From positions 16,176,449 through 16,240,448 of the forward strand of contig OX453276.1 in NCBI GenBank assembly GCA_949710005.1: 64,000 nucleotides of DNA. Direction: 5' to 3'. The position numbers and the translations under genes were made by a program. How positions within the stretch are numbered: the stretch's first letter is position 1; the number at the start of each line of letters is the position of its first letter. This DNA comes from Ricordea florida (Eukaryota; Cnidaria; Anthozoa; Corallimorpharia; Ricordeidae). A model generated the notes under the pieces. The model was not told the origin of the DNA and did not search any database. It was given only the letters and a program-made list of their open reading frames with translations. Positions 33,952-44,241 of this stretch are shown here, piece by piece.

Positions 33952-35043
33952 CTGATCGTCGTCCAAACCCATTGTTTTCTGTCTGCATTATATCATCGAA
34001 TGCCGAGAGAAAAAAAATGCAAACCAAGTGTGTGAGAAAAACGGGTGCGGTCTTTTTTGGTAGCAGGGAAATTATCAGGGGTAATCTTACACGTGCTAAA
34101 TCGACACGCAGCATTATTAAAACACGCAGCATTATTAAACCTATAACAAGCTGCATTATTAAAAATAATGCTGCGTGTTTTGGTTTTAATAATGCAGCAT
34201 GCTTTACATCCGTATATCCACTGCTGAAGCACTTCCTCGTCTCTCGCCATTCTTTAAAGATATTCAGCGCCCAATTCTACTTCCTTCGACTAGCATCGGA
34301 ACTGTCTTCAAACCTCCGACATTCGTCAGATGAGATTGGCGCACGAAATCTTTCACTCCCTAGTAACAGCAAGAGAAAATGAGGTAACAACCAATACTCC
34401 TCGTTACACAAACAATTAGGACTGAAAATATTTAGAAAAGTACATGACTATCTGTCTCACTAGAAAACGAACTAACCAAAGTCAAGAACATTTGTGTCCA
34501 TATCCGCTTCTAATACTTGAATGAATAAAATTATTATCCTCTGATCATTTTCTGTGCCCTTCACTCGTCGACACACCCATTCCCAAACAACAATTACAAC
34601 ATCGGGTTACACACAACTAAGGAAAACCAAAAGAACTGTAACGACTGAGAAAGTACTTACCATCTCATTCATCCGACTTAATAGTAAACGTTGACTGCGT
34701 AAGACACAATTCTTCTTCAGAACTGCTTTCGCAGAAGTTTTCCGCCATCATTCCAAACAACGAGTTGACTTTCAGAAAGAACTGTGTTTGTCGAGCAATA
34801 TGCAAATTGAATCTACCTTGACAAACAAACAGTCAATAACTCGTTTCTGGTTGCATTTTTCACACGTACATGTCAAGTTATGCTCATGAAAACAATAGCT
34901 AATGTGGCAGTTACCTTGAATAAAAAGTATCGATTGAACGCCATGAATTGTTTAACTTATTGTTTTCCACAGAAATACAAAAGGAGGGTGACATTCGATG
35001 ATATAATTGCAGACAGAAAACAATGGGTTTGGACGACGATCAG
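33952..35043. mobile_element. Non-autonomous DNA transposon (~1.09 kb) with ~51-bp TIRs
   Basis: Arms 33952-34002 and 34992-35043 are inverse copies differing by one base indel (outer end CTGATCGTCGTCCAAACCC). TAATTA lies on both outer sides (33946-33951, 35044-35049), a likely 6-bp target duplication. The interior has no transposase. It contains a clustered GCAGCATTATT palindrome at 34108-34203. Confidence 0.75.
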
Positions 35044-35055
35044 TAATTATAATAG

Positions 35056-35163
35056 TAACAGTAATTATAATAATAGCTCGCAGCATTATTGGATATAATG
35101 CAGACAGCTTCGGCCTGCGGCCTCAGCTGCCTGCATTATATCCAATAATGCTGCTCGCCTCAG
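35056..35163. repeat. Hairpin MITE beside the previous element
   Basis: Perfect 24-bp inverted repeat (35080-35103 and 35131-35154) around a GC-rich centre with CTTCGG. TAATTA copies lie at 35056-35061 and 35164-35169. It shares the GCAGCATTATT motif with the interior of the neighbouring element. Confidence 0.7.
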
Positions 35164-35438
35164 TAATTATCTATTACATAATCAGCAAATCTGTTTGCTA
35201 GTTCTTCAGTAGAGCTACAAGGCGGGTAGAGCTTCTCAGTTCGACCTTTCAGTAATACCTCCAGAGTCCCAAACAATTCTTTAGGATCAGACGCAAGTTC
35301 ACTGATAAGCTCCGCGTAGTAGTTCTCCTTTGCCTCACAAATGAGCTTGCGAACAGTTACACACTGCTGTGTGTAGAGTTCTCTGTCCACCATCAGTCTT
35401 GTTTTACGCCATCGGCGCTCTAGTCGTGTCCTAATCAC
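35160..35438 (-). pseudogene. LINE linker between endonuclease and RT
   Basis: RTRLERRWRKTR...CEAKENYYAELI...LFGTLEVLL, the usual linker of L2/CR1-type ORF2. It ends at IDNY where the MITE cluster is inserted; reading resumes at 33945. Confidence 0.7.
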
Positions 35439-35465
35439 CTTCTGCTTTTGAATCTCTGCGGTGAA

Positions 35466-36535
35466 CTAGGGGGTCGCGGGGCGTAAGGTTATGACTTTCT
35501 TTCTGATGGGAGCGTGGTCATCAAGTAATGCTGATAGTGTAGTATTATATCGATCAATCAAATCATTTACAGACGAGTCATCATTTTCCATCAACTTCGA
35601 GTTATTGATATCCTTGCGGAAACGAGCAAAGTCCATTCGCTTCAAGCCCCTATAAGCGATTTCTTTCCTTTCAAAAGGGGGTTTGGCCAACAAAACGTTG
35701 CAGCGCACAGCATAATGATCAGAGAGAGCATGATCCATCACTGACATTTGACAAACGATGTTATCACTGGATCTCGTGATTATCAGGTCAAGAACATGAT
35801 TCCCCTTATGTGTGGGTTCTTTAATATGCTGAGTGTAATCAAAAATCTGAAGTAACTGTAGAAATTTAACAGCACTGGCATTACTTTGATCGTTCACATG
35901 AAAGTTGAAATCACCAACAATCATAGTTTGACTCTGTTTGGCCGCTAGGTATTCAAGAAAGGTTTCAAACTCGTTAAGGAATAGTTCGGTGGTGAAGCCG
36001 TTTGTCCTTGAAGGTGGTGGACGATAAACAATAACCACTATTAGCGATTTAGAATTTGACTCAAGCATGATATCCATGTATTTGAATGACTTAAAGCTCT
36101 TCACCAAACTCATCTTTGCTTTACCCTCGAAACACGGTGAAAGACGTAGCCAGTTGGTGTAACATCACTTATCACAGCACCATCTGTTTCGCCAGGCAAA
36201 AGCCACGTTTCTGTAAAAGCCATGACATCTATTTTGTTTTCAACAACACAATCGTTCAAGACAGTGGCTTTGTTCTTAATTGATCTTGCGTTTAATAAAC
36301 AAACTTCAATGGCTTTGCATGGTTTAAATTCCGGAACTAAGGGAGCACGCGGAACAACGACTAGATTTCGATTGTTTCTGATGGACTGTTGTTTCATAGT
36401 TCGTGGATCGCGATAAGTTGTTATTCTCACAAGTATTTGGCGATGATTAAAAATGTAGCCACAACTATCATTAGTGGCAGAAGTTCTCAGATTATGTGCT
36501 TGTAATATACTAATAATAATAATAATATACTCCAT
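35466..36535 (-). pseudogene. LINE AP-type endonuclease domain
   Basis: Two overlapping frames: 36535-36110 with LNARSIKNKATVLNDC and AFTETWL (catalytic Glu), and 36113-35466 with VIVYRPPPS, MIVGDFNFHV (D-x-N) and ALSDHYAV (S-D-H), the AP-endonuclease motifs of non-LTR retrotransposons. A frameshift lies between them near 36112. Confidence 0.8.
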
Positions 36536-36598
36536 TTATATTGTGCATATTCTATATTAATAATCATATGCGCAATAATATTCTATATTAATAATCAT

Positions 36599-36979
36599 AT
36601 GCTTGTGCTACCCTTTGTTCTTGAGACAGATCATAAACTACTTACTGCTCTCCTGAACTCAACAGAGCTCTCAAAGATGCCTCCCCGCATCCTGCGTTTC
36701 CGCCTTAGACTTATGCGATATACATATCAAGTTCAGTATGTCCCTGGGAAACACCAAGCTGCTGCTGATGCCCTCTCTTGTGCACCTGTTGACATCCCAG
36801 AGCAAGCCGAAGAGTTGTTTGCAGAAGAAGTAGAAGCATTTACAACTCAGACAATAGCCAGTTTACCTGCCACAGCTATGAGACTACAAGAAATTCAAGA
36901 GGCACAGAAAGTGAACGAAGAATGTAGCCAAGTAAGAGCTTACTGCTTGCAAGGGTTGCCTGCCTACATGCCTCATTAG
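36599..36979 (+). pseudogene. Gypsy RNase H (C-terminal part)
   Basis: PFVLETDHKLLTALLNS and LRLMRYTYQVQYVPGKHQAAADALS are the end of a Ty3/Gypsy RNase H domain and its tether. It starts directly at the LINE/tandem-repeat junction. Confidence 0.8.
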
Positions 36980-37039
36980 CCACTCCTCCGCCTGTACTGG
37001 GAAAGCAGAGGCCACCTCTCCATTGTAGATGATTTACTC

Positions 37040-37861
37040 ATGTACGATGACCGCTTAGTTATCCCAAGGAGTATGAAACTACAGATCCTTGACTGCATCC
37101 GCACGGTTTTCATTTGGGATCACCGAATGCCGGTCCAGGGCCCGCACATCAGTCTGGTATCCAGGGCTCTCAAAGCAGATAGAGAACCTCGTTGCTCAGT
37201 GCGTCACATGTGCCAAAGATCAACCAACACCCAAAGAACCCCTTATGCCAGCCTCCTTTACATCTCTTCCACAACTCATTTATTTGAGTCGAACAGGAAG
37301 GTCTACATTGTCACAGACTATTACTCCCGATGGTTTGACATTAAGGAACTTCAAAATGAAACATCCAGAGTTGTTATTCAAGCACTCAAGGAACTCTTTG
37401 CCATCCACGGCATTCCAGACCTGATAGTATCTGACAATGGGCCCCAGTACAGTGCAGATCCCGTTAGCAAATATGGCTTTGTACACACCACAAGCTCACT
37501 GAGATATCCCCAAGCAAATGGTGAAGTTGATCGAGCAGTCCGTACAGCAAAGTCCATAATTAGAAAGAATCATATCTTCAGTGCCCTTCTGACTTGCAGG
37601 TCAACCCCATTACAGAATGGCCTTTCCCCGAGCGCATTACTACTGGGGCGTTGCCTCCGAACACACCTGCCTACCCACCCAAACATTTTGTACCCTAATG
37701 TACAGCCTAAAGATCGCCAGACAGTGGAAATGACAGAAAGATCTTATAGATTGAACCAGGAGCTACATTTTAACAAGCGACATCGGGCTCGTGAACTTCC
37801 AACACAGATCGCCATGACCTTCTTCTGGGGAAAACTGAACAACCTCGCTCCTATCTTGTGA
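37040..37861 (+). pseudogene. Gypsy integrase
   Basis: Two frames overlap: 37040-37861 carries YYSRWFDIKEL, SDNGPQYSA (second Asp) and QANGEVDRAVRTAK (Glu), while the zinc-finger/first-Asp part lies in the neighbouring frame (37089-37424, CRSRARTSVWYPGLSKQIENLVAQCVTC). At least one frameshift. Sequence continues in pieces to the C-terminal RPPERLDL stop at about 38165. Confidence 0.8.
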
Positions 37862-38340
37862 GTACCAACAAGCGAACGCTCCGACAAAACTGCTCTGCCT
37901 TGGTGGACACAAACAAACACGATGTAACAGAACATTCCGCAGGTGATCTTCCTTCAGAAACTTCTGTTGCCCCAAGCTAACCTTGCCATCACCAATACCA
38001 CCATGACAGCAATCACCCAGGCACAAAAACTCCAAAGGCACGACCAGCGATGTTGACTACCCCAGGGACACCCTCTGCTGCAGGGACCTCACATGGCCCA
38101 TGTACTAATGCCTCATCTACTCGTTTGGGAAGAGTTATGAGGCCACCAGAGCGTCTGGATTTATAGACTTTTAACTTTGTTTGACACCTTTAGAATGGCC
38201 TTTGAATATTGTTGAACATTGGACATTAAGTTGTGCTGTCATGCCAGAATGTTTGGACAATTGAACTTTTTGTACTTTAAACCTTTGTTTCTTGATATTG
38301 TTAATTTCTTGAAGTTTTCTTCCTCTTACCTTTTGGGGGG
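37862..38340 (+). pseudogene. Gypsy Pol C-terminal tail, 3' untranslated region and polypurine tract
   Basis: Frameshifted coding traces end in RLGRVMRPPERLDL at about 38165, the usual end of this Pol type. The following AT-rich sequence leads to TTTTGGGGGG (38331-38340), the left half of the polypurine tract; its other half (GGGGGAGA) is at 55011-55018 after the Polinton. Confidence 0.7.
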
Positions 38341-38584
38341 ACTACTATGTTACCGGAAAAATAAGTGGGTTTTTTTAAATTTTTTTAAATTTTTTTTGAT
38401 TTTTTTTTCTTAAAATTTCCGGTGAGTTTCTAGCCCAATTTTAACAGAATTTTATGTATGGTTTGCAAAAACTTATCAGAGATTTTGTCAGAAAATTAAA
38501 CAGGAGTTTATAAAGTGTGAAAAAAATATTTGAATTTATGATTTAAAGTTTTGAAATAAATTATTAAAAAATGGAGCAACTAAA
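38341..38584 (+). repeat. Left terminal inverted repeat of the Polinton (244 bp)
   Basis: Starts ACTACTATGTTACCGG and is identical by eye to the inverse of 54767-55010, including homopolymer lengths. It includes the start codon and first four codons of polB, so its inner part is promoter plus 5' coding sequence. Confidence 0.92.
38530..38570 (+). promoter_or_regulatory. Putative early-type promoter of polB (GATTTAAA box)
   Basis: TTATGATTTAAAG lies about 32 nt upstream of the polB ATG. The same GATTTAAA box at similar distance precedes the right-end minus-strand genes and the small broken ORF at 48.3 kb. Confidence 0.45.
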
Positions 38585-41500
38585 GGGGTTAACAATGAAA
38601 CAATTGAGACCACTAGGTAAATGGTATAATATTAAAAGATGGTATAACATAAATAAAGAAAAACTTATTGAGGAATTGTGGAATATTACTGAAGTCAAGG
38701 ATAATATTACAGAAATCATAAATAATATTCAAGAAATTGTTCAAACTTTAATTAATACGCCAGTGCGTCCAGAAAACCAACCAAATACACCACTTCCAAT
38801 TCCTAGAAATAATGTACAAAATAATACACCAGAAAGAGAAGATGAAGAATATGAAAAAATTAAGAATAATGCAAAAGCTCGTAAGAGGCAAAAAAAGTAT
38901 CATCGTGAAAAAAGTCAAGAAAGAAATATTAAACAACCAAAACTTGAAACTGAACTTCCAGTCCGAAGAAAAAATACTACAAAAAGAAAACTCGCACCTA
39001 CTTTTATAAAACCTAAAAAATCATCAAACAAAACTTTTAATTGGAAAAATTATTCATTTAGGGTGATGGATAAAGACGAGTTTTCCAAAAAGCTTGAAGA
39101 ATTAACTAATAAAAATATCATAAAACTTACTAATAACAAACAAATTAAAATAAGAAGAAAGGTAAATATATCTGATAGTGTGAGAGACGAATTGAGAAAT
39201 AAAACCAAAAAAACAAAAAGAAAAAGAACAACAACCCTTAGAATATTTCCAATAAGGACTCCTGAAAATGGAGAAATCCTTCAAAATATCACAGAAAGAA
39301 ATGAAATTATTTTTCAAATTAGGAGAGATCTAGATAATGATTTATCAGAAATTATTTATAATGAATTGGAACCGCAAATAGAAATGCGTTCAATAATTGT
39401 TATCAGTTTTAGAGCTTTGATTAATAAAGGGAATGGGGAAATAATTGATTACACCCACACATTTAGGGGTGAGGGGTCTTTTACAATGCTTTCAGAAATA
39501 AAAGATTATATTGAAAGGTGTGAGGGACAAAGATTGAGTTTGGAAGGTATTGCTTGGACTAGAGCATACTTGCCACCGTTTAAAAAAATTGATAAGAAAG
39601 GTGTTCATGAGGGGAGTGTTGTTTTTACAGAGGTAAAAGTAAAAGTTATTCACAGTAACGAGCCTCTAATTGGGTGTGGAAAATTACCAGACCATCTTCG
39701 TAATAAAAAATGTCTTTACGCTGTAGATAATAAGGATGATAATATGTGTTTTTGGAGGTGCCTGGCTATTCTATATAACATTGATGATGGTAAAGAAACA
39801 CCTGAGAAAGACATAGAAAAAAGATCTCTGAATTTGGCCAGAAAATTTTATAAGAACCAAGAATTGAAAACCTCAGAAGTTAGTCCGACAAAACTTGTTG
39901 ATTTTGAAAAAATATCAAAAGATTTTCTTATTAACATTAGAGTTTACGAACAAAAAGAAAAAGGAAACAATGAAATTTGGAAACTAATTTTTGGTAAAGG
40001 CCAGTTCAAAGATAAATTACCCAGTTTAGTTATTGGAATTTATGAGGGACACTGTTTTTTCATAAAGAATTTAGAGATGTTAACTAAAAAATGGGAATGC
40101 TCAGGATGCAAACAAATATTTAATAGACATGACTATCTTGGAGAACATGTAAAAAATAACAGTTGTAAAGGAGGAAAAACACAAGTAATATGCACTGGTA
40201 AAAAGATAAAACACATCCCCAATAGCTCTGAAAAAGTTTTTTATGGCGGTAATACCCAATATAGTTATTTAGGTTGTATATGGATTGAAATACAGTCATG
40301 TAAAATAGGTAAACACATTCACCATGCTCTCTGTGGCCATGGTGGTGAAAGGTGTGTTAAGGATAGAAAGGGGGATGAGCTTTTTTTGGTGGATGGATAC
40401 GAACCTGAGACAAATACTGTTTTTGAGTTCTATGGTTGTAAATGGCACGGTTGTCCATGTTCAGGTGGTGATGAAATTAAATATAATACAACTATCGAAA
40501 GAGAAAAAATTATGAAAGATTTAGGGTATAATATTGTATCGGTTTGGGAATGCGATTATTTAGTACGAGGGCTACAATATAATATATATTCCCAATCTAT
40601 GTATGAGGCATTAGAAAAGAAATTTATTCCGTACCCAGATTTTATTTGTTATGATTTTGAGGCAATATTACAAAAAGAATTTCAACAGGTTACTGATGAT
40701 TTATCTTTTAATCAAACACATATACCGGTTAGTGTTGCAATACATGACACCCGTGAAAAAGAACCCACATTTATTATAAATTCAAATCCTGATGAGCTTG
40801 TAAAAGAATTTGTTGAAAATTTAGAAAAGAGAAGAAAAAAGATTGTTGAAAAGGTTAAAAAAGAATATTCATTACCCGACCAAGATTCTATACCAAAGAA
40901 AGTTTTAGAGGAACATGAAAGATGGTGTAATCAAGTTCCTGTTTTAGGTTTCAATAGTGGAAAGTATGATATTAATATGATTAAAATACATTTTGTAAAA
41001 ATCATGACTGATAAAACTAAAGATATTTTTGTTGCAAGAAATGCGAATAAATATATGTTTTTGTCAACCCCAAATTTTAAATTCTTGGATGTAATGTCTT
41101 ACCTTGCACCTGGGCTTTCTTTTGATAAGTGGTGTAAAGCAAACAACTGTGAAGCTAAAAAACTTGTATTTCCCTATGAATGGTTGGATAGTTATGATAA
41201 GCTTTCTCACGTTGGGACAGTAAAACATGAAGACTTTTACTCAAGTTTAAAAAAGGAAAATATTACCGTTGAAGAATATGAAGATTTTAAGTGCGAATTT
41301 GAAAAGAGGGGGTGTGTTACAATGATGGATTGGTTGAGAGAGTATAACCTACACGATGTTATACCCTTTAGAGAAGCTTTAGAAAAAACAAGGGCAATGT
41401 ATTATCCAGACAAAATAGATATATTAAAAGATGCGGTTTCTATCCCTGGTGTCTCAATGATGTACGTTCTAAATAAATATCAAAAAATGAAAAAGAAAGG

Positions 41501-43166
41501 AGAGCCTGAATTATACGCTCCTGGCAAATATTGTATTCATAAATGTGAGGAATTTTGTAATAAATGGTTTTGTGAAAAATGCTACAAGATAAAGAAAGAT
41601 TGTAAAATATGCGATAAAAACAAGATTTATAAATTATTGAAAACAGGTATGGTTGGGGGTCCAAGTATAATATTTATGAGATATGCAGAGCGTGGAAAAA
41701 CAAAGATTCGCTCTCATAAATATAAATTTACAAAAAATTGTGTAAGAGTTGTTGGTTATGATGCAAACGCGTTATATCTTTTCGCTGCAGGACAAAAAAT
41801 GCCATGTGGAAAAGAAAAATGTATTGAGGTTGAAAATCCAACAGATCCCGAATTTATTAATAAGACTTGTAAAGATATTCTTGATGGTAAACTTTTTGGA
41901 TATTGCCAAGTTGATATAAATGTACCAGAAAGCCTAAAAGAAAAGTTTGAAGAGTTCTCACCGCTATTTATTGTAGATAATGTTCCTGAAGATTTGGTGC
42001 CCGAACACATGAAAGAATACCAAAAAGCTACAGGAAGAAAACACCTAAAAGATAATAAAAAATTACTAGGGGTTACAAAGACAAAAAAGATACTTTTTTA
42101 TACAGTAGTAATTGAATGGTGTCTTAATCACGGGCTTAAGATTACAGCTATTCACAATATTTTAAAGTATAAACCAGGAACACCATTTGAATTTTTCCCC
42201 GAAGAAGTGGCCAACGCTAGAAGAGATGGAGATATCGAGTTTTTGCTAGAAAGGGTAAGTAAAGCTTTTGATGAAAACAAAATAGATGATGTTGTAAAAA
42301 TTACTAATGAATTAAACCAATTTCCTGATATATTTAAAATTATTGAAGAAAATAAAGACATAAAAGTATGGATTGAAAAACTAAAACCAAAGTATAAAGG
42401 CTGTAAAGAACTGGCTGATACTAACAAACTAAAAGGAAATTCATTCTACGGGAAAATGATAGAAGATAAAGAAAAACATATGAACATAAGGTATACTCAG
42501 GATGAGGATGAGGTTGAAAAGGCATTAAGATCTACATTCTTTGAAGATCTTACAGAAATAAATGAAACATATGAAATAAAAAAAAGAAAAAGTAAAATAA
42601 TAATAGACCGCCCATATCAATGCGGTATCGCGGTATATCAGTTAGCAAAACTTAGAATGTTGGAATTTTATTACGATTTTCTTGATAAATATATTGATAG
42701 AAAAGATTTTGAGTTGATACAAATGGATACAGATTCCATGTACATGGCAATTTCGGCTGAAAAAATTGATGATATTATAAAACCAGAAATGCAAAAAGAA
42801 TACTTTAATGGGGGAAAAGAAAAATTCTTATCAACCTCAAAATATCACGACAAGACCCCCGGACTGTTCAAGCTGGAGTTTGATGGTATTAGAATGATTG
42901 CTCTTTCATCAAAATGTTATTATGCAGAGAATGAGAATGGAAAGGCAAAGTATAGTACTAAAGGAGAAATTCATGGACAAAACGAAATAAACTGGGATAG
43001 GTACATGTCAGCTTTGAACGGTTCAATTGATATGGCAAAAAATACAGGATTTAGAGTCAATGAAAACCAAATTGTGACATATACACAAATTAAAAAGGGA
43101 TTGAACGCATATTATGATAAAAGAATAGTTGATGATGATGGAATTCACACAAAACCTTTGTATTAG
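38571..43166 (+). CDS. polB: Polinton family B DNA polymerase (protein-primed type) with N-terminal accessory domains
   Basis: 1531 aa. Residues 1-40 look like a SAP-type helix-extended-helix (MEQLKGLTMKQLRPLGKW...). A basic region follows. An OTU-like segment has D-x-N-M-C393-F-x-R and H494. A C2HC finger is at 510-532 (C510, C513, H526, C532). A PD-(D/E)XK/Vsr-like nuclease region is near 605-660 (VDGYEPETNTVFEF, GYNIVSVWECDY). The proofreading exonuclease has D695-F-E (Exo I), GFNSGKYD (Exo II) and YNLHD (Exo III). The polymerase has D1064-ANALY (motif A), KGN1290-SFYG (motif B), D1386-T-D1388-S (motif C) and SSKCYY (KxY). All catalytic residues are present and the frame is intact. It would replicate the element, probably protein-primed from the TIR ends. 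Starts inside the TIR; ends 7 bp before the convergent integrase. Confidence 0.93.
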   Translation: MEQLKGLTMKQLRPLGKWYNIKRWYNINKEKLIEELWNITEVKDNITEIINNIQEIVQTLINTPVRPENQPNTPLPIPRNNVQNNTPEREDEEYEKIKNNAKARKRQKKYHREKSQERNIKQPKLETELPVRRKNTTKRKLAPTFIKPKKSSNKTFNWKNYSFRVMDKDEFSKKLEELTNKNIIKLTNNKQIKIRRKVNISDSVRDELRNKTKKTKRKRTTTLRIFPIRTPENGEILQNITERNEIIFQIRRDLDNDLSEIIYNELEPQIEMRSIIVISFRALINKGNGEIIDYTHTFRGEGSFTMLSEIKDYIERCEGQRLSLEGIAWTRAYLPPFKKIDKKGVHEGSVVFTEVKVKVIHSNEPLIGCGKLPDHLRNKKCLYAVDNKDDNMCFWRCLAILYNIDDGKETPEKDIEKRSLNLARKFYKNQELKTSEVSPTKLVDFEKISKDFLINIRVYEQKEKGNNEIWKLIFGKGQFKDKLPSLVIGIYEGHCFFIKNLEMLTKKWECSGCKQIFNRHDYLGEHVKNNSCKGGKTQVICTGKKIKHIPNSSEKVFYGGNTQYSYLGCIWIEIQSCKIGKHIHHALCGHGGERCVKDRKGDELFLVDGYEPETNTVFEFYGCKWHGCPCSGGDEIKYNTTIEREKIMKDLGYNIVSVWECDYLVRGLQYNIYSQSMYEALEKKFIPYPDFICYDFEAILQKEFQQVTDDLSFNQTHIPVSVAIHDTREKEPTFIINSNPDELVKEFVENLEKRRKKIVEKVKKEYSLPDQDSIPKKVLEEHERWCNQVPVLGFNSGKYDINMIKIHFVKIMTDKTKDIFVARNANKYMFLSTPNFKFLDVMSYLAPGLSFDKWCKANNCEAKKLVFPYEWLDSYDKLSHVGTVKHEDFYSSLKKENITVEEYEDFKCEFEKRGCVTMMDWLREYNLHDVIPFREALEKTRAMYYPDKIDILKDAVSIPGVSMMYVLNKYQKMKKKGEPELYAPGKYCIHKCEEFCNKWFCEKCYKIKKDCKICDKNKIYKLLKTGMVGGPSIIFMRYAERGKTKIRSHKYKFTKNCVRVVGYDANALYLFAAGQKMPCGKEKCIEVENPTDPEFINKTCKDILDGKLFGYCQVDINVPESLKEKFEEFSPLFIVDNVPEDLVPEHMKEYQKATGRKHLKDNKKLLGVTKTKKILFYTVVIEWCLNHGLKITAIHNILKYKPGTPFEFFPEEVANARRDGDIEFLLERVSKAFDENKIDDVVKITNELNQFPDIFKIIEENKDIKVWIEKLKPKYKGCKELADTNKLKGNSFYGKMIEDKEKHMNIRYTQDEDEVEKALRSTFFEDLTEINETYEIKKRKSKIIIDRPYQCGIAVYQLAKLRMLEFYYDFLDKYIDRKDFELIQMDTDSMYMAISAEKIDDIIKPEMQKEYFNGGKEKFLSTSKYHDKTPGLFKLEFDGIRMIALSSKCYYAENENGKAKYSTKGEIHGQNEINWDRYMSALNGSIDMAKNTGFRVNENQIVTYTQIKKGLNAYYDKRIVDDDGIHTKPLY

Positions 43167-43173
43167 AAGGAAA

Positions 43174-44208
43174 TCATTTTAAAACAGAAGTAGGAGGCAA
43201 CTCGGTATCATCCGGTACAATCTGTAATTCTTCCCTTACAAAACCGCGTCTTGGACCATCCAATAAATAATATAAAACCGGTTGATTAGGTGAAACCCTA
43301 CTTCCAGAAATATCATAAATCTTAATACTCCAAATAGGATCTGTAGCCCTTCTTCTTTCTCCGCCCTCAAGTTCACCAGGAAACAGTAAATATCTAACCC
43401 TAACCTCAATTGGTAGTCTAACCTCATCAAGACCAACAACTCTCTTAGTTCCCCCCGGTAGTCGGTATTTTTTAGGCTCAATATCAACCGCTTTCTGTTT
43501 TATAGCCTCAACAGGTTCTTTTCCAGTTAATCTCGTAGGTGTATTATTCAAAGTTTTCAAAATATCTGGTAATCGCTTCACCCATACTCTTGACCTTTCA
43601 TCACTTATCATTTCTTGTGCATATTGATGACTAAATAATCTTTCACCTAATATTTTGTTTGCCCTTTCAACAAACGCTTGGGCTCTGTGATTTCCAGCTT
43701 CGCTCCTCTGGATTTTTACATTATGGTAATTCATAAGTTTTGTAACCTCACCCATAAATTCTCTTCCAGGATCAACCATTAATGTTTTTGGGTATTTCAT
43801 TTTCGCTTCGCGGTCTATTCTTCTAGAATATATTTTTTCAAAAGCATTTGAAATTTCTCGACTTTCTTTTGAGGTTAATGGCTCAGCCTCTTTATATCTT
43901 GAAGCCACATCAACCACAACTAATGCGTATTTATATGTTTTTCTTCCAACTCTATCATGTGGTAAAAATAATAAATCTGCTTGGTGAATCTGATTAGGTT
44001 TATCCACAGTCCAGTGCGGTCTAGGAATATACTTTGGAGCGGGTAGATATATTTGCCATATCGCCTGTTTTTGTAACCATTGTTTTGCTACATCTTCACT
44101 TACTTTTGCTTTTTGTGCTAATTTAGAGATAGCAGAATATCCTTTCCAATACCCTTCAGTTGAATAATATATTTTTGATAACCTTTGGGATATGTTTTCG
44201 TTACTCAT
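43174..44208 (-). CDS. int: Polinton retroviral-type integrase
   Basis: 344 aa, intact. After an N-terminal helical region without the retroviral HHCC finger, the DDE core has D78 (IHQADLLFLP), D146 (LMVDPGREF) and E181 (AFVERANK). The C-terminal part (YYLLDGPRRGFVREELQIVP) is a chromo/SH3-like tail region. It should catalyse insertion of the element DNA, giving short target duplications. Transcribed towards polB; its start codon is 33 bp from that of the capsid gene, so the two share a bidirectional promoter. One TTCG palindrome (CGCTTCGCG near 43803) lies in the coding sequence. Confidence 0.93.
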   Translation of the reverse strand: MSNENISQRLSKIYYSTEGYWKGYSAISKLAQKAKVSEDVAKQWLQKQAIWQIYLPAPKYIPRPHWTVDKPNQIHQADLLFLPHDRVGRKTYKYALVVVDVASRYKEAEPLTSKESREISNAFEKIYSRRIDREAKMKYPKTLMVDPGREFMGEVTKLMNYHNVKIQRSEAGNHRAQAFVERANKILGERLFSHQYAQEMISDERSRVWVKRLPDILKTLNNTPTRLTGKEPVEAIKQKAVDIEPKKYRLPGGTKRVVGLDEVRLPIEVRVRYLLFPGELEGGERRRATDPIWSIKIYDISGSRVSPNQPVLYYLLDGPRRGFVREELQIVPDDTELPPTSVLK

Positions 44209-44241
44209 TTAAAGATTAACCAAAGTATCTTATAAATAAAT
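44208..44241 (+). promoter_or_regulatory. Bidirectional int/capsid promoter with late-type box
   Basis: TTTAAAGATTAAC at 44208 lies 34 nt before the capsid ATG and matches the TCTAAAGATT box of the other virion genes. TTTATAAG on the opposite strand could serve the integrase. Confidence 0.45.

Larger units (their letters stand above)
33281..36560 (-). mobile_element. L2/CR1-like LINE, antisense in the Gypsy pol, lacking its 3' end
   Basis: Minus-strand ORF2 in the order APE endonuclease (36535-35466), linker (35438-35160), RT (33945-33281). RT ends in mid-domain at WFHSYLS and no 3' tail is present, unusual for LINEs, which lose the 5' end. A 1.2-kb MITE cluster splits the ORF at 33952-35163. 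The 5' side abuts (TAA)n and a short tandem repeat at 36515-36600. Confidence 0.75.

Noticed and set aside
38812-39009. Alternative-frame ORF inside polB
   Set aside because: Lysine-rich shadow frame within the intact polymerase gene; other frames listed over polB are of the same kind.
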